This document shows, in pieces, positions 1 through 7,271 of a stretch of DNA of 64,000 nucleotides (positions within the stretch are counted from its first letter, which is position 1; every line of letters starts with the position of its first letter). The position numbers and the translations under genes were made by a program. The notes under the pieces are model-generated. The model had not been told where the DNA came from, searched no databases, and worked only from the letters and a program-made list of their open reading frames with translations. Origin of the DNA: an uncultured Verrucomicrobia subdivision 3 bacterium (GTDB lineage Bacteria > Verrucomicrobiota > Verrucomicrobiia > Limisphaerales > UBA11358). The stretch covers positions 24,972 to 88,971 of the forward strand of contig CAINLR010000113.1 in assembly GCA_903850425.1 (NCBI GenBank), read 5' to 3'.

Positions 1-280
1 CGAGCTGGGGATATGTCGCAGTCGGGGCTGGGCTGGGGGCTTGGTTTTGAGGCGAGGTGAGGGGCGTGTTGATAGCCGGGTTGGGTGCCTGGCTGTGGAC
101 CGGGTTGTTGGCTGGGTTGATGACGGCGCTGTTGGCGGCGCTGTGGGTGTAGTGGACAGCGTTGGCCTGGGCGATGGCGGCGACCGAGCTTTTGGCGGTG
201 GTAGGGGCATCCGGGACGGAGTTCGCGGCGAGGGCGGCGAGGATGGATGCTGCGAGCGTTGTTGGGACGATGATTTTCAT
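1..280 (-). CDS. Exported Pro/Ala/Asn-rich protein, 3' part outside window
   Basis: An open frame on the minus strand runs from an ATG at 280 to the window edge without a stop, giving about 93 residues. It begins with a signal-peptide-like stretch (MKIIVPTTLAASILAALAANS) and then turns into low-complexity sequence rich in Ala, Pro, Asn and Thr, with NPxxxx repeats such as NPANNPVH and NPAINTP. It follows the gene ending at 300 with a 19-base gap, so the two are probably co-transcribed. No family is recognised. An extended surface or spacer segment is possible, but this is inference. Confidence 0.45.
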   Translation of the reverse strand, partial: MKIIVPTTLAASILAALAANSVPDAPTTAKSSVAAIAQANAVHYTHSAANSAVINPANNPVHSQAPNPAINTPLTSPQNQAPSPAPTATYPQL

Positions 281-299
281 AGGTTTTTTGGTTATGGGT

Positions 300-605
300 T
301 TAGAGATCAAATTTGATTTCGAGGCCGGTGAGTTTTGCCCTGGTGGTTTTTACGATGATGGCGACGATTTCAAATGGGTCGGAATATTTGGGTAAAATAG
401 CCAAGTTAACGCGGAGCGGTAGAGGAAGGGCGTCGCGGCAGGTGATTTTGCCCTCGTAGGAATATTGACTTTCATCACGGGTCAGCGCTTTGGCTAGGTT
501 GGTGAGGTCTCGGTATAGGACGCTATGGGTGGTGCCGTTTAGGGTGATGAGGAACGCGGTATCGCCGAGCCAGAATATGGTGTCTTTGATGATGAGGTCT
601 TTCAT
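300..605 (-). CDS. Small unknown protein of the minus-strand island
   Basis: The protein has 101 residues starting MKDLIIKDTIFWLGDTAF. The ATG at 605 is preferred over an in-frame upstream start at 644 because a promoter-like leader shared with the gene starting at 5039 ends just before it. Sequence alternates short beta-like hydrophobic runs (DTIFWLGDTAFLITL, VNLAILPKY) and has no signal peptide, membrane segment or cysteine motif. I do not recognise the family. It lies upstream of the exported protein at 1-280 and is divergent from the ABC-3C operon at 765. Confidence 0.5.
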   Translation of the reverse strand: MKDLIIKDTIFWLGDTAFLITLNGTTHSVLYRDLTNLAKALTRDESQYSYEGKITCRDALPLPLRVNLAILPKYSDPFEIVAIIVKTTRAKLTGLEIKFDL

Positions 606-668
606 AGAAATAATTTGTTTTTGTTGTTTTACCGTCACTCTCATTATCGCCCACCGGTGGCCGGCTTC
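606..668 (-). promoter_or_regulatory. Repeated promoter/leader, copy A
   Basis: Read on the minus strand, this stretch contains GAAGCCGGC, then GCGATAATGAG with a GATAAT -10-like box at 648-643, then GGTAAAACAACAAA, and ends at the ATG at 605. The same ordered elements precede the gene starting at 5039, with almost the same -10 to ATG distance (37 and 38 bases). It is probably a common promoter of the island genes. Confidence 0.5.
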
Positions 669-764
669 ATTTTCCTGGCTGGGGTGTTTGTCGGGTTTTG
701 GAACCTCTTGGGCTGGAGAATTTGCGGCGCTTGCGTTTTGTTGCCAAAAGCCAAATAATCGGAA

Positions 765-1838
765 ATGCCCGCTGACGACAACCGACCGGAGATGGCCAAA
801 TTGGTGGCGGCTCCGACGTTTACGCCGAAGGGGCTATTTCCACGGCAGATCGTGTCAGCCTATGACCCGGCTCAGTGGGAGGAATTCATTCAGGAGTGGA
901 CCCAAGGCCTGCGCACTCAATACAAGCAGGTTCAGAAGTTCAGTGGCCCGGGCGACAAGGGGCGTGATGTTGTCGGTTTTTTGACCGAGCCGGTTTCCAG
1001 CTCTGTTTGGGACAATTACCAATGCAAACGTTACGGGCAACCGCTGAGGCCAAATGACATTTTGGTCGAGCTAGGAAAGCTTTGCTATTACACGTTCAAC
1101 GGCGACTACACCGTTCCAAGAAAATACCGGTTTGTTGCGCCTCATGATGTTGGCCCAAAACTGAGAAATCTGTTGCTAAAACCCGATGAGCTTCGCCAGG
1201 AGCTAATCAACCAGTGGCCGAGCCAATGTGAGGAATCTATCACTGACACGCAAAAGATCCCGTTGGAGGGGGCGTTGCTTGCGCATGTTAAGGCCTTCGA
1301 TTTTACCATTGTTGGGTATAGTCCGCTAGTCGAGGTGATCGAGCAGCACATGAAATCTGGTTTTTGGGCAACCAGATTCGGGCAAGCGCCGGCAACCAGG
1401 CCTGCTTTTCCGGCGGTGCCACTGGAACTTGCCCCACACGAGGCGCGGTATGTGGATCAGTTGCTCAAGGCATATAGCGAGGCGGAAGGACGACAAATCC
1501 GGGATTTGGCCGAATTGGAGGCCATACCCAAATACCATGAACACCTCAAACGGTCGCGGCAGTGTTTTTTTCAAGCCGAGTCGTTGGACAGGTTCTCGCG
1601 TGACAACTACCCGCCCGGCGAGTTTGAGAAGGTTAAAAGGCAGGTCTTTGATGGCGTCATTGACACCGTTGAGAAGGACCATGCGCACGGGTTTGAGCGG
1701 GTTTGTGCCACGACTGAGTGTGCGGCTGGGCTTGTTTTGGGAAATACCGAGCTCGCGTCTTACGCCGAGGTTGGGGACAGAAAAGGTGTATGCCACCACC
1801 TGGCAAACGAGGACAAAGTGAAATGGGTCAAGGAATGA
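765..1838 (+). CDS. ABC-3C system effector with restriction-endonuclease-like N-terminus
   Basis: First gene of a three-gene operon; 357 residues. The N-terminal third has GPGDKGRDVVGF (around residues 59-70) followed by YQCKRY (around 85-90). This spacing of an acidic residue and QxK is that of Mrr/Hjc-like PD-(D/E)xK nucleases. The remaining two thirds are the kind of C-terminal domain carried by effector subunits of ABC-three-component systems. Its stop overlaps the start of the middle component (ATGA). By analogy with the family, the nuclease would be held inactive and released on invader sensing by the ATPase. Nuclease activity is inferred from the motifs only. Confidence 0.72.
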   Translation: MPADDNRPEMAKLVAAPTFTPKGLFPRQIVSAYDPAQWEEFIQEWTQGLRTQYKQVQKFSGPGDKGRDVVGFLTEPVSSSVWDNYQCKRYGQPLRPNDILVELGKLCYYTFNGDYTVPRKYRFVAPHDVGPKLRNLLLKPDELRQELINQWPSQCEESITDTQKIPLEGALLAHVKAFDFTIVGYSPLVEVIEQHMKSGFWATRFGQAPATRPAFPAVPLELAPHEARYVDQLLKAYSEAEGRQIRDLAELEAIPKYHEHLKRSRQCFFQAESLDRFSRDNYPPGEFEKVKRQVFDGVIDTVEKDHAHGFERVCATTECAAGLVLGNTELASYAEVGDRKGVCHHLANEDKVKWVKE

Positions 1839-2341
1839 CACACCACGCGACAGATAAATTTCTGAGTGGGTTCAACAGCCCGTTGGAATGCGGTCTTCGT
1901 TCTGCTGTTTTGCTTGCGGAGGCGTTTCCACAGCGGCTTGATATCCAGCGTCTGGTTCACTACGACTACCTCCTTGTCCACTCTGGTGACGTCGCTGGTG
2001 GGCCGGCGAGCATTCATCCGCCAACGCCGCACCGCTCCGGCGAATTGCTTGTTCGCCGGCCGATAATTGAATCGGGCGTCAAGCTGATGATGAGCAAATC
2101 GATCATCGAATGTGAATTTTCCACTCATGGGATCATGTATCTTGCTGGAGAGTGGTCGCTTGAGTTTATCAATGGGTTGGAGGCGGAATATGCCCAGTCG
2201 CTAAAAGAGCGGGCGAAATGGGTTGTGGCTCAGTTTGCCTTATATAGCGATACGGAGCTTTCTGATTTCATGCGGCGCAACTGGTCCAACTGGGGCGCGG
2301 AGTTCGAATTTGAATCATTTTTGCGAAAGGGAGAAATATGA
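1835..2341 (+). CDS. ABC-3C system middle component 2
   Basis: The protein has 168 residues from the ATG at 1835, which overlaps the previous stop; an in-frame ATG at 1823 is the alternative. It carries the hallmarks of middle component 2: FNSPLECGLR near the start, DYLLVHSGDV, then P-rich HPPTPHRSGELLVRR, and the later GIMYLAG and LKERAKWV blocks. The fold in this family is a winged-helix adaptor that links the SMC-like ATPase to the effector. The gene overlaps the ATPase start at 2338. Identification rests on motif order and gene position and is strong. Confidence 0.82.
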   Translation: MTHHATDKFLSGFNSPLECGLRSAVLLAEAFPQRLDIQRLVHYDYLLVHSGDVAGGPASIHPPTPHRSGELLVRRPIIESGVKLMMSKSIIECEFSTHGIMYLAGEWSLEFINGLEAEYAQSLKERAKWVVAQFALYSDTELSDFMRRNWSNWGAEFEFESFLRKGEI

Positions 2342-4182
2342 CCATGCAGAGAATTACGCTGACCGGTATTCGTGTGGAGGGACCGCATACGCCTCCGGCC
2401 TCCGTTGATTTCCGGCCGGGGCTCAACGTGATAGCCGGCTCATCGGATACCGGGAAAACATACGTCGCGAGCACGCTGGATTTTTTATTGGGCCGATCGA
2501 CACCTCCGCCGGATAATCCCCAGAGTCGCAGCTATACGTGCGCCTACCTGGGTTTGAGGGTAGCCTCGCAAGATTTCACCATCAGCCGGGACTTTCGCGA
2601 GAATGTTGCCAACATTCACAACGAGCCCTTGGCTCAAGCGGCAATCATCAACGCGAGGCACCAGCTTTCCGCAGCGCACCGGGCTGGCTCCACGGAAACA
2701 TTGTCGCATTGGTTACTTTCACAGATTGGCCTTGAGGGGCGAATGCTCAGCAGGAACCAATACGCCGAAAAGTCGTCACTGACTCTGCGCAATATCGCGC
2801 ACCTGCTCTATGTTTCTGAGGAAAACATCATTTCGAGAATCTCACCAGCTTTGAGCGGTGACACCATCATCGAACCTTTGGAGCGTTCTATTTTCAGCTT
2901 TTTCTTGACAGGAATCGACGACGCGGCCCTGACGGTGATCGAGAAGCCAAAAGACCGTTTGGCTCGGCTGAACACCGAAGAAACAGTGTTGCGCTCAATG
3001 TTGGAAGCCAAAGAAACCGCCCTAAATAAACTGGTAGGCGATGACAGGGATTCGATGGGCCGGTTGCAAAAAATCGATACTTCTATACAGGAAGCATCCA
3101 GTCTAATTTTTGCGACCAGGGAAGAGATAACTGCTTTGGAGGCCAAACGCAATGAGCATTGGGAATCCATGCAGAAGGAGAAGTCGAAGCGGCTTTTTGT
3201 ATCGGAGCAACTCAAGCGCCTGCGTTTGTTGGGCAAGTTCTACGAAACCGACCAAAAACGCCTTGAAGCCGTGTTCGAGGCGGGCAAAGCCTTCGAGGAA
3301 TTGCCCGGCGGCAACTGCGCGGTCTGCGGCGGGAAAACGGACGAAGACAGTTCATTGTCGTCGGTGGCCGAGTTCAAGACCGCATGCACCCGTGAACTCC
3401 AAAAACTCGCGGACCTCACAAAAGAACTGCAAACCGCCATTTCCGACATGGAGGCGGAGGAAAAGGATGCTGAAAAGGCAATCGTGGATACCGAGGGCTT
3501 GCTAAAGCAGATCGAGCTGGAATTAACTGAGAAGCTCAAACCCCAATCAAGCCGTGCTGATACCGGCCTCACGGAGCTGATCAAATTGAAAGGAAGCGTG
3601 GCCAGGGCCGCTGACCTGCAAACTGAAATTGAGGGTCTGAACCTGCGTTTGACGGAGATCGAAGACGCAAGAAAGGCCAAAAAGCCAAAAACAAATCCCA
3701 CAGGGAGCCTCGGCACGGCCAAGGCGGCTCGATTCTGTGAAGTGGTTCAGGAAACCCTTCGCGCATGGAAATACCCGATGAAAGGACACGTCTCATTCGA
3801 CGCTGATCCACAGAAATTTGATTTAGTAATCGGCGATCAAGACCGGGGTAGCATGGGTAAAGGTTACCGCGCAATAACGCACGCCGCCTTCGTGATTGGG
3901 TTGATGCGCTACTGCCGGCAGGAAAATATTCCTCACCCTGGTTTTGTGGTGCTCGACACACCGCTAAACCCATTCAAAGGACCTGATGAAGGCGTCAGCG
4001 GCAAGGTGAACGACGAAATCAAGGATGCGTTTTATGAGGATCTGGCGCGGGATGCCAGTGGCGATCAGTTTTTAATCCTCGAAAACACCGAGCCGCCCAT
4101 CAACATTCAGAAGATGATTGGCTACCACCATTTCAGCAAGAATAACGACGCCGGCCGGTATGGGTTTTTCCCGATTCGATAA
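2338..4182 (+). CDS. ABC-3C system SMC/Rad50-like ATPase
   Basis: The 614-residue protein has a Walker A motif GSSDTGKT at residues 34-41, then a long coiled-coil region that is interrupted near its apex by CAVC (about 327-330), a Rad50 zinc-hook-like CxxC. A signature-like GSMGKGYR follows near residue 504, and a Walker B-type FVVLDTP near 538. It starts by overlapping the upstream stop (ATGA) with an AAGGGAG ribosome site 4 bases away. This is the sensor/ATPase of the ABC-3C conflict system. The Walker B is followed by Thr-Pro rather than the usual Glu, as in the Rad50-like DUF-type ATPases of this class as far as I know. Confidence 0.82.
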   Translation: MTMQRITLTGIRVEGPHTPPASVDFRPGLNVIAGSSDTGKTYVASTLDFLLGRSTPPPDNPQSRSYTCAYLGLRVASQDFTISRDFRENVANIHNEPLAQAAIINARHQLSAAHRAGSTETLSHWLLSQIGLEGRMLSRNQYAEKSSLTLRNIAHLLYVSEENIISRISPALSGDTIIEPLERSIFSFFLTGIDDAALTVIEKPKDRLARLNTEETVLRSMLEAKETALNKLVGDDRDSMGRLQKIDTSIQEASSLIFATREEITALEAKRNEHWESMQKEKSKRLFVSEQLKRLRLLGKFYETDQKRLEAVFEAGKAFEELPGGNCAVCGGKTDEDSSLSSVAEFKTACTRELQKLADLTKELQTAISDMEAEEKDAEKAIVDTEGLLKQIELELTEKLKPQSSRADTGLTELIKLKGSVARAADLQTEIEGLNLRLTEIEDARKAKKPKTNPTGSLGTAKAARFCEVVQETLRAWKYPMKGHVSFDADPQKFDLVIGDQDRGSMGKGYRAITHAAFVIGLMRYCRQENIPHPGFVVLDTPLNPFKGPDEGVSGKVNDEIKDAFYEDLARDASGDQFLILENTEPPINIQKMIGYHHFSKNNDAGRYGFFPIR

Positions 4183-4239
4183 CGTTGTCATGATTTGTCA
4201 GCATGCTATTGAAACGGGCGCACCGGTAAGCGTGTGTTT

Positions 4240-4755
4240 TCAGAGTAGCTGTGCAGTTGCGACTGTTGCCAGTTCAGGCCGGGTTTGGTCTTTGGATAGT
4301 GTGTTCAGCGCCTGTTTTACGGCATTGAGCTGTGTGTTCCACGGTGCGCGCATGTTGGCGTAGTGCGAAAGTTGCCCCGCACGTGCCTTCTTTGTTTTGT
4401 AAGCGCTCTGTCCCGCTTCAAATTGATTTGCCTTTTCCAACTCGTGAACGGCCTGTTGCTTGAGAATCAATAACTGTCCAACCACCCACTCGGCGGCATT
4501 CCAATTTGGGCTGGCATGACGCGGGTGGAAATGGCCCCGCGCCCACGTAACCAGAGCGGATGCGAGGTCTCCGTTTATGTAAACCTTGAACGTCCAATGT
4601 GTGTCGCGTAAGTATCTGCGCCACCCGCCACGCCCCATGCTCTGCTCTCCGATAATCATCTCGTTCGTGTTCCTGTCACGGAGTGCCATCTGGTTGTAAA
4701 AGTTTTTCCACCAAGCGACCATCTCCTGTTGTATTTGTAGTCTTGGTCTTTTCAT
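4240..4755 (-). CDS. Unknown protein, 171 aa
   Basis: The start at 4755 (MKRPRLQIQQEMVAWW) is chosen because GGAG lies 5 bases upstream on the minus strand. The protein is rich in Trp (WWKNF, WRRYL, THWTF, NWNAAEW) and basic residues and has no signal peptide or membrane span. The tail is Ala/Thr/Leu rich. I do not recognise it. It is the last gene of the minus-strand island row and is convergent with the ABC-3C ATPase, whose stop is 57 bases away. The leader shares the GGGAT-ATC-AACAAACAACA string with the other island promoters. Confidence 0.55.
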   Translation of the reverse strand: MKRPRLQIQQEMVAWWKNFYNQMALRDRNTNEMIIGEQSMGRGGWRRYLRDTHWTFKVYINGDLASALVTWARGHFHPRHASPNWNAAEWVVGQLLILKQQAVHELEKANQFEAGQSAYKTKKARAGQLSHYANMRAPWNTQLNAVKQALNTLSKDQTRPELATVATAQLL

Positions 4756-4832
4756 ATCAGCTCCATTTGTGTTGTTTGTTGATATCCCTTCCACAACGCT
4801 CCGCATTCCCAACTGATCTTTTACAGGTGTGT

Positions 4833-5039
4833 TCATACTTTTGGTTGTGGCCCGATCCCATCCGTTCTCCAAACGTGCCAACCATCGCACTTGTCGCAGT
4901 GTGTCGAATAGAGCGGGACGCGCTTAACAACCGCCCCAACGGATTGCTCAGCCTCTTCCTTCGAAGGGAAGCGGAGCCTGCGGGTATCGCGGCAGTATCT
5001 CGAATTTACCGTGGCCTGTTCGTCTTTAATAGCTATCAT
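4833..5039 (-). CDS. Small protein with CxxC zinc motif
   Basis: The gene encodes 68 residues starting MIAIKDEQATVNSRYC. Residues 47-52 read THCDKCDGWHVW, a CxxC followed by a His, typical of a small zinc knuckle such as those on phage and mobile-element accessory proteins. A GAGAGAAG ribosome site lies about 8 bases before the ATG. The promoter is leader copy B. No further family assignment is possible. Confidence 0.55.
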   Translation of the reverse strand: MIAIKDEQATVNSRYCRDTRRLRFPSKEEAEQSVGAVVKRVPLYSTHCDKCDGWHVWRTDGIGPQPKV

Positions 5040-5104
5040 AATTGTGCTTCTCTCGTTTGTTGTTTACCGACATCCCTATTATCGCTGGCCGGCGCGCGGC
5101 TTCA
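5040..5104 (-). promoter_or_regulatory. Repeated promoter/leader, copy B
   Basis: Minus-strand order: GAAGCCGCGCGCCGGCC, AGCGATAATAGGG with GATAAT at 5083-5078, GGTAAACAACAAA, then the ATG at 5039. It matches copy A at 606-668 element by element. The G/C palindrome GCCGGC just upstream of the -10 could be an operator or part of the promoter spacer. Partial matches lie before 4755 and 6150. Confidence 0.5.
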
Positions 5105-5111
5105 CTGGCGA

Positions 5112-5543
5112 TCAAAGAAGCACTGTCGTCAATTCTGGGTGGGATTTAGCTAATTTAATTAGGCGTTTATGAAGCACCGAATTTACTCGTGGTAGCTGAG
5201 CCCCGCTTTCTATCAGGGCGGTGATTGCTGCAATTTTTCCGAGGTTTATGGCCAGGCTAAGCGGAGTTTGATATTCGAGTGCCCGATTGATCAGCTTCTT
5301 CGGCAACAACTCCGATTCTTTCCATTTTGACCAGCCTTGCCAAAACGCCGCTTTATTCAGATAGAAGCCCGCTCGTATTAGCATTTTTACGGCGTCCGCA
5401 TCGTTGTGGAGCACCGCCAAGCCCATGTAACAATCTATTCTCTGGAAGCTTTCCTCGTCGAGATATACATAGCGTCCGGACGCCGCTGCCTTTGCCGCTG
5501 CCTTGGTTGCTTCGCGCGAAATTGTCTTTTCGATGATGTTCAT
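5112..5543 (-). CDS. Ankyrin-repeat protein, 143 aa
   Basis: The protein contains at least two ankyrin-type helix-turn-helix units: YMGLAVLHNDADAVKMLIRAG in the first half and TPLSLAINLGKIAAITALIESGA in the second. Both have the A-x-x-G/N-x-x-x-x-V/I-x-x-L-I spacing. There is no signal peptide, so it should be cytoplasmic and mediate protein contacts. Its ATG at 5543 overlaps the stop of the preceding gene (TGA at 5542-5540), so the two are translationally coupled. The partner is unknown. Confidence 0.6.
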   Translation of the reverse strand: MNIIEKTISREATKAAAKAAASGRYVYLDEESFQRIDCYMGLAVLHNDADAVKMLIRAGFYLNKAAFWQGWSKWKESELLPKKLINRALEYQTPLSLAINLGKIAAITALIESGAQLPRVNSVLHKRLIKLAKSHPELTTVLL

Positions 5544-5770
5544 AGTGTTAAAGCTTCTCGGAGTCTGGGTGCCACAGTTTCTCCATCGTTAGTCCACTTT
5601 CCGTTTCGCAGGGTAAACATCGGGTATCGAAGATATGACGGCACATCAACGCGGACCTGAATCACTTGCAATTTCTGGTTAGGGCGTTTATCCACAGAAC
5701 GCCATGTTACCGTCACTGGCTGGCCTTTGTAGGTGGCCTTGCTTCCAACCGCTGGTATTGTCTTGTTCAT
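5540..5770 (-). CDS. Small unknown protein, 76 aa
   Basis: The start MNKTIPAVGSKATYKGQPVTV at 5770 leaves a short gap after the gene ending at 5779. The sequence is beta-rich (TYKGQPVTVTWRSVD, LQVIQVRVDV) and basic and resembles small SH3-like barrels in general appearance only. The stop overlaps the ankyrin gene start. No family is recognised; membership in the 6150-to-5112 operon is supported by the tight spacing. Confidence 0.5.
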   Translation of the reverse strand: MNKTIPAVGSKATYKGQPVTVTWRSVDKRPNQKLQVIQVRVDVPSYLRYPMFTLRNGKWTNDGETVAPRLREALTL

Positions 5771-5778
5771 ATTAATGC

Positions 5779-6150
5779 TCAAAGCAGTGCTGTAATTTTG
5801 TCTGGCATTAGCGTGCAACCCGCATTCACCGCATGGCGAAAAAATGGGGCAAAAGTTTTGCTAATCTCGTCGTAGTTGAAATCCGTTCCTTCGCAAAAGC
5901 TGCGGTGGCGCTCGAAAACATCAACGGCTTTCTGTAGCTCTTCAACTGTCGCTGTGCGCACGTGCTCGGTGCAGCAATGCCAATGCTGGAACAGTCCGGA
6001 AAATAGGCTGGGTCTTGTTGGTGTTATGGTTGCGGTGACCGGGGATTGCCCAACGAAGCCAACGCAAACTAGGTCTAGTTGTTCGCCGGCCTGCGTGTTA
6101 ATCCATTCGTCGGAGCACAGATCTCCAATGTTTAGTTTTGATATCTTCAT
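5779..6150 (-). CDS. Unknown protein, 123 aa
   Basis: The protein starts MKISKLNIGDLCSDEWINTQ and has no signal peptide or membrane segment. A TVEELQKAVDVFERHRSFC helix sits in the C-terminal half. Cysteines occur at scattered positions (LCSDE, LVCVG, HWHCC, SFCEG, AGCTL), which could bind a metal, but they form no standard motif. It is the first gene of the minus-strand row and its upstream region contains CGCTGGCCGG, in common with leader copy B. Function is unknown. Confidence 0.5.
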   Translation of the reverse strand: MKISKLNIGDLCSDEWINTQAGEQLDLVCVGFVGQSPVTATITPTRPSLFSGLFQHWHCCTEHVRTATVEELQKAVDVFERHRSFCEGTDFNYDEISKTFAPFFRHAVNAGCTLMPDKITALL

Positions 6151-6441
6151 ATTTATATTCTCCGTCCGCTGGCCGGTGCTTGATTGCCTCTACAAAACAG
6201 GCTCTGTGCTGTGGTGGCGAGGGTTCACAATCCATCGAGCTCTACCGGTGTCGGCCGCACCGTCTATGTTGCCACCGAAATTGTTACTGTGCGTTTATAG
6301 CCATGTTGATGAGACTGTCTGCAATCTCGTGAAGGTTGGCGCCAGACACGTCGAAGCTCAGTGACAACTGCCTGCCAGTGTGGAAGTCGCGGCTTCCTCT
6401 GGCGTTTGGCCATACTCTTGGACCCTTTCCTCGCGCTCGCT
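6151..6441. other. Island boundary, no convincing gene
   Basis: The first 35 bases are the partial leader of the gene starting at 6150. The remainder separates the small-gene island from the denitrification module. Short frames exist on both strands (see the minus-strand frame discussed under rejected items), but none has a recognisable start, ribosome site or domain. The island's right edge probably lies here or within the 5' end of the cupin gene. Confidence 0.3.
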
Positions 6442-6762
6442 ATGAAGAAGCGCTTCTGCTCTGCAAATCCAGCGTTCTTCGTTCAGCACGTTGGCTACCA
6501 AAGCCGTTTCGCCATTGCTCCACTGGTGCTCTTCGGCTTTGCCGAAGGTCAGGAACTCACCGAGCATACTTCCACACAATCAGCCATCGTCCAGATATTA
6601 TCCGGTGAATGCGAGTTCTCGCTGGGCGGCATAGCCCACCCGGCCAAGGCGGGTGATCTGATTTACATGCCGCCAAACCTTCGGCATGCCATCAGTGCGA
6701 CGAAGCAATTTTCAATGCTGCTGACGCTAACCAAGGCGGAAACCCTATCAACCAAGCCATGA
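6442..6762 (+). CDS. Cupin-domain protein, N-terminus uncertain
   Basis: From about residue 32 the protein is a clear small cupin: LFGFAEGQELTEH, VQILSGECEFSLGG, KAGDLIYMPPNLRHAI, covering both conserved cupin motifs with metal-ligand-type His and Glu. Before that, the sequence (MKKRFCSANPAFFVQHVG) resembles nothing, and the ATG at 6442 has no obvious ribosome site; a start at 6361 is also open. The 5' end may have been replaced when the neighbouring island inserted. The stop overlaps the DUF2249 gene (ATGA), so it belongs to that operon. Cupins of this type often accompany NO-response genes. Confidence 0.6.
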   Translation: MKKRFCSANPAFFVQHVGYQSRFAIAPLVLFGFAEGQELTEHTSTQSAIVQILSGECEFSLGGIAHPAKAGDLIYMPPNLRHAISATKQFSMLLTLTKAETLSTKP

Positions 6763-7271
6763 GTGAGAAAGTTGTCACGCTGGACGTCCGGCAGGACTTG
6801 AGCAATGGCCGCGAGCCGTTTTCCAAGGTCATGGGTGTGGTTGCAAAATTGCAGCCAGATGAAAAATTGCGGATGATCGCCCCGTTCGAGCCCACTCCTC
6901 TTTTCGCAGTGCTGGGCAATCAGGGTTTTAGCCATGAATCAAAACAGATTCCATCTGGTGATTGGGAAATTCTGTTCACACGTCACGGCGGGGAAACGAC
7001 CGTGTTCGTCCCACCGGTCTGTCCACCTTGCAGCGCGGCGAAAACTGAACCGGTGCAAATCGTGGACGTAGATGCGCGCGGCCTCGAACCGCCGCAGCCC
7101 ATGGTGAAAATACTGGAAGCGATTTCAAATCTACCGGAGGGAGCGGAACTTCGAGCGAACACGGAGCGCCGTCCAATGCATCTTTATGCCCAGCTTGAGG
7201 AGCGCGGATTTGTCGGTGAAACAAAGGAACAAGAAGATGGAAGCTTTATTACCCAAATCCGCCATCGTTGA
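6759..7271 (+). CDS. Tandem DUF2249 protein
   Basis: The protein has 170 residues with two copies of the DUF2249 fold. The first is LDVRQDL..GREPFSKVM then a hydrophobic LRMIAPFEPTPLFAVLGNQGF, and the second VDVDARGLEPPQPMVKILEAI then ELRANTERRPMHLYAQLEERGF. DUF2249 domains recur in denitrification and NO-detoxification clusters and belong to a SirA/TusA-like fold; their biochemical role is not settled. The gene overlaps the cupin upstream and the membrane-protein gene downstream by 35 bases. Confidence 0.8.
   Translation: MSEKVVTLDVRQDLSNGREPFSKVMGVVAKLQPDEKLRMIAPFEPTPLFAVLGNQGFSHESKQIPSGDWEILFTRHGGETTVFVPPVCPPCSAAKTEPVQIVDVDARGLEPPQPMVKILEAISNLPEGAELRANTERRPMHLYAQLEERGFVGETKEQEDGSFITQIRHR

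Noticed and set aside
6358..6579. Minus-strand frame with a protein-like stretch (HSEREERVQEYGQTPEEAA)
   Set aside because: Its first third is the antisense of the cupin's conserved part, no ribosome site is seen, and the plus-strand cupin motifs are clear. A small island gene ending at 6358 cannot be excluded but is not supported.
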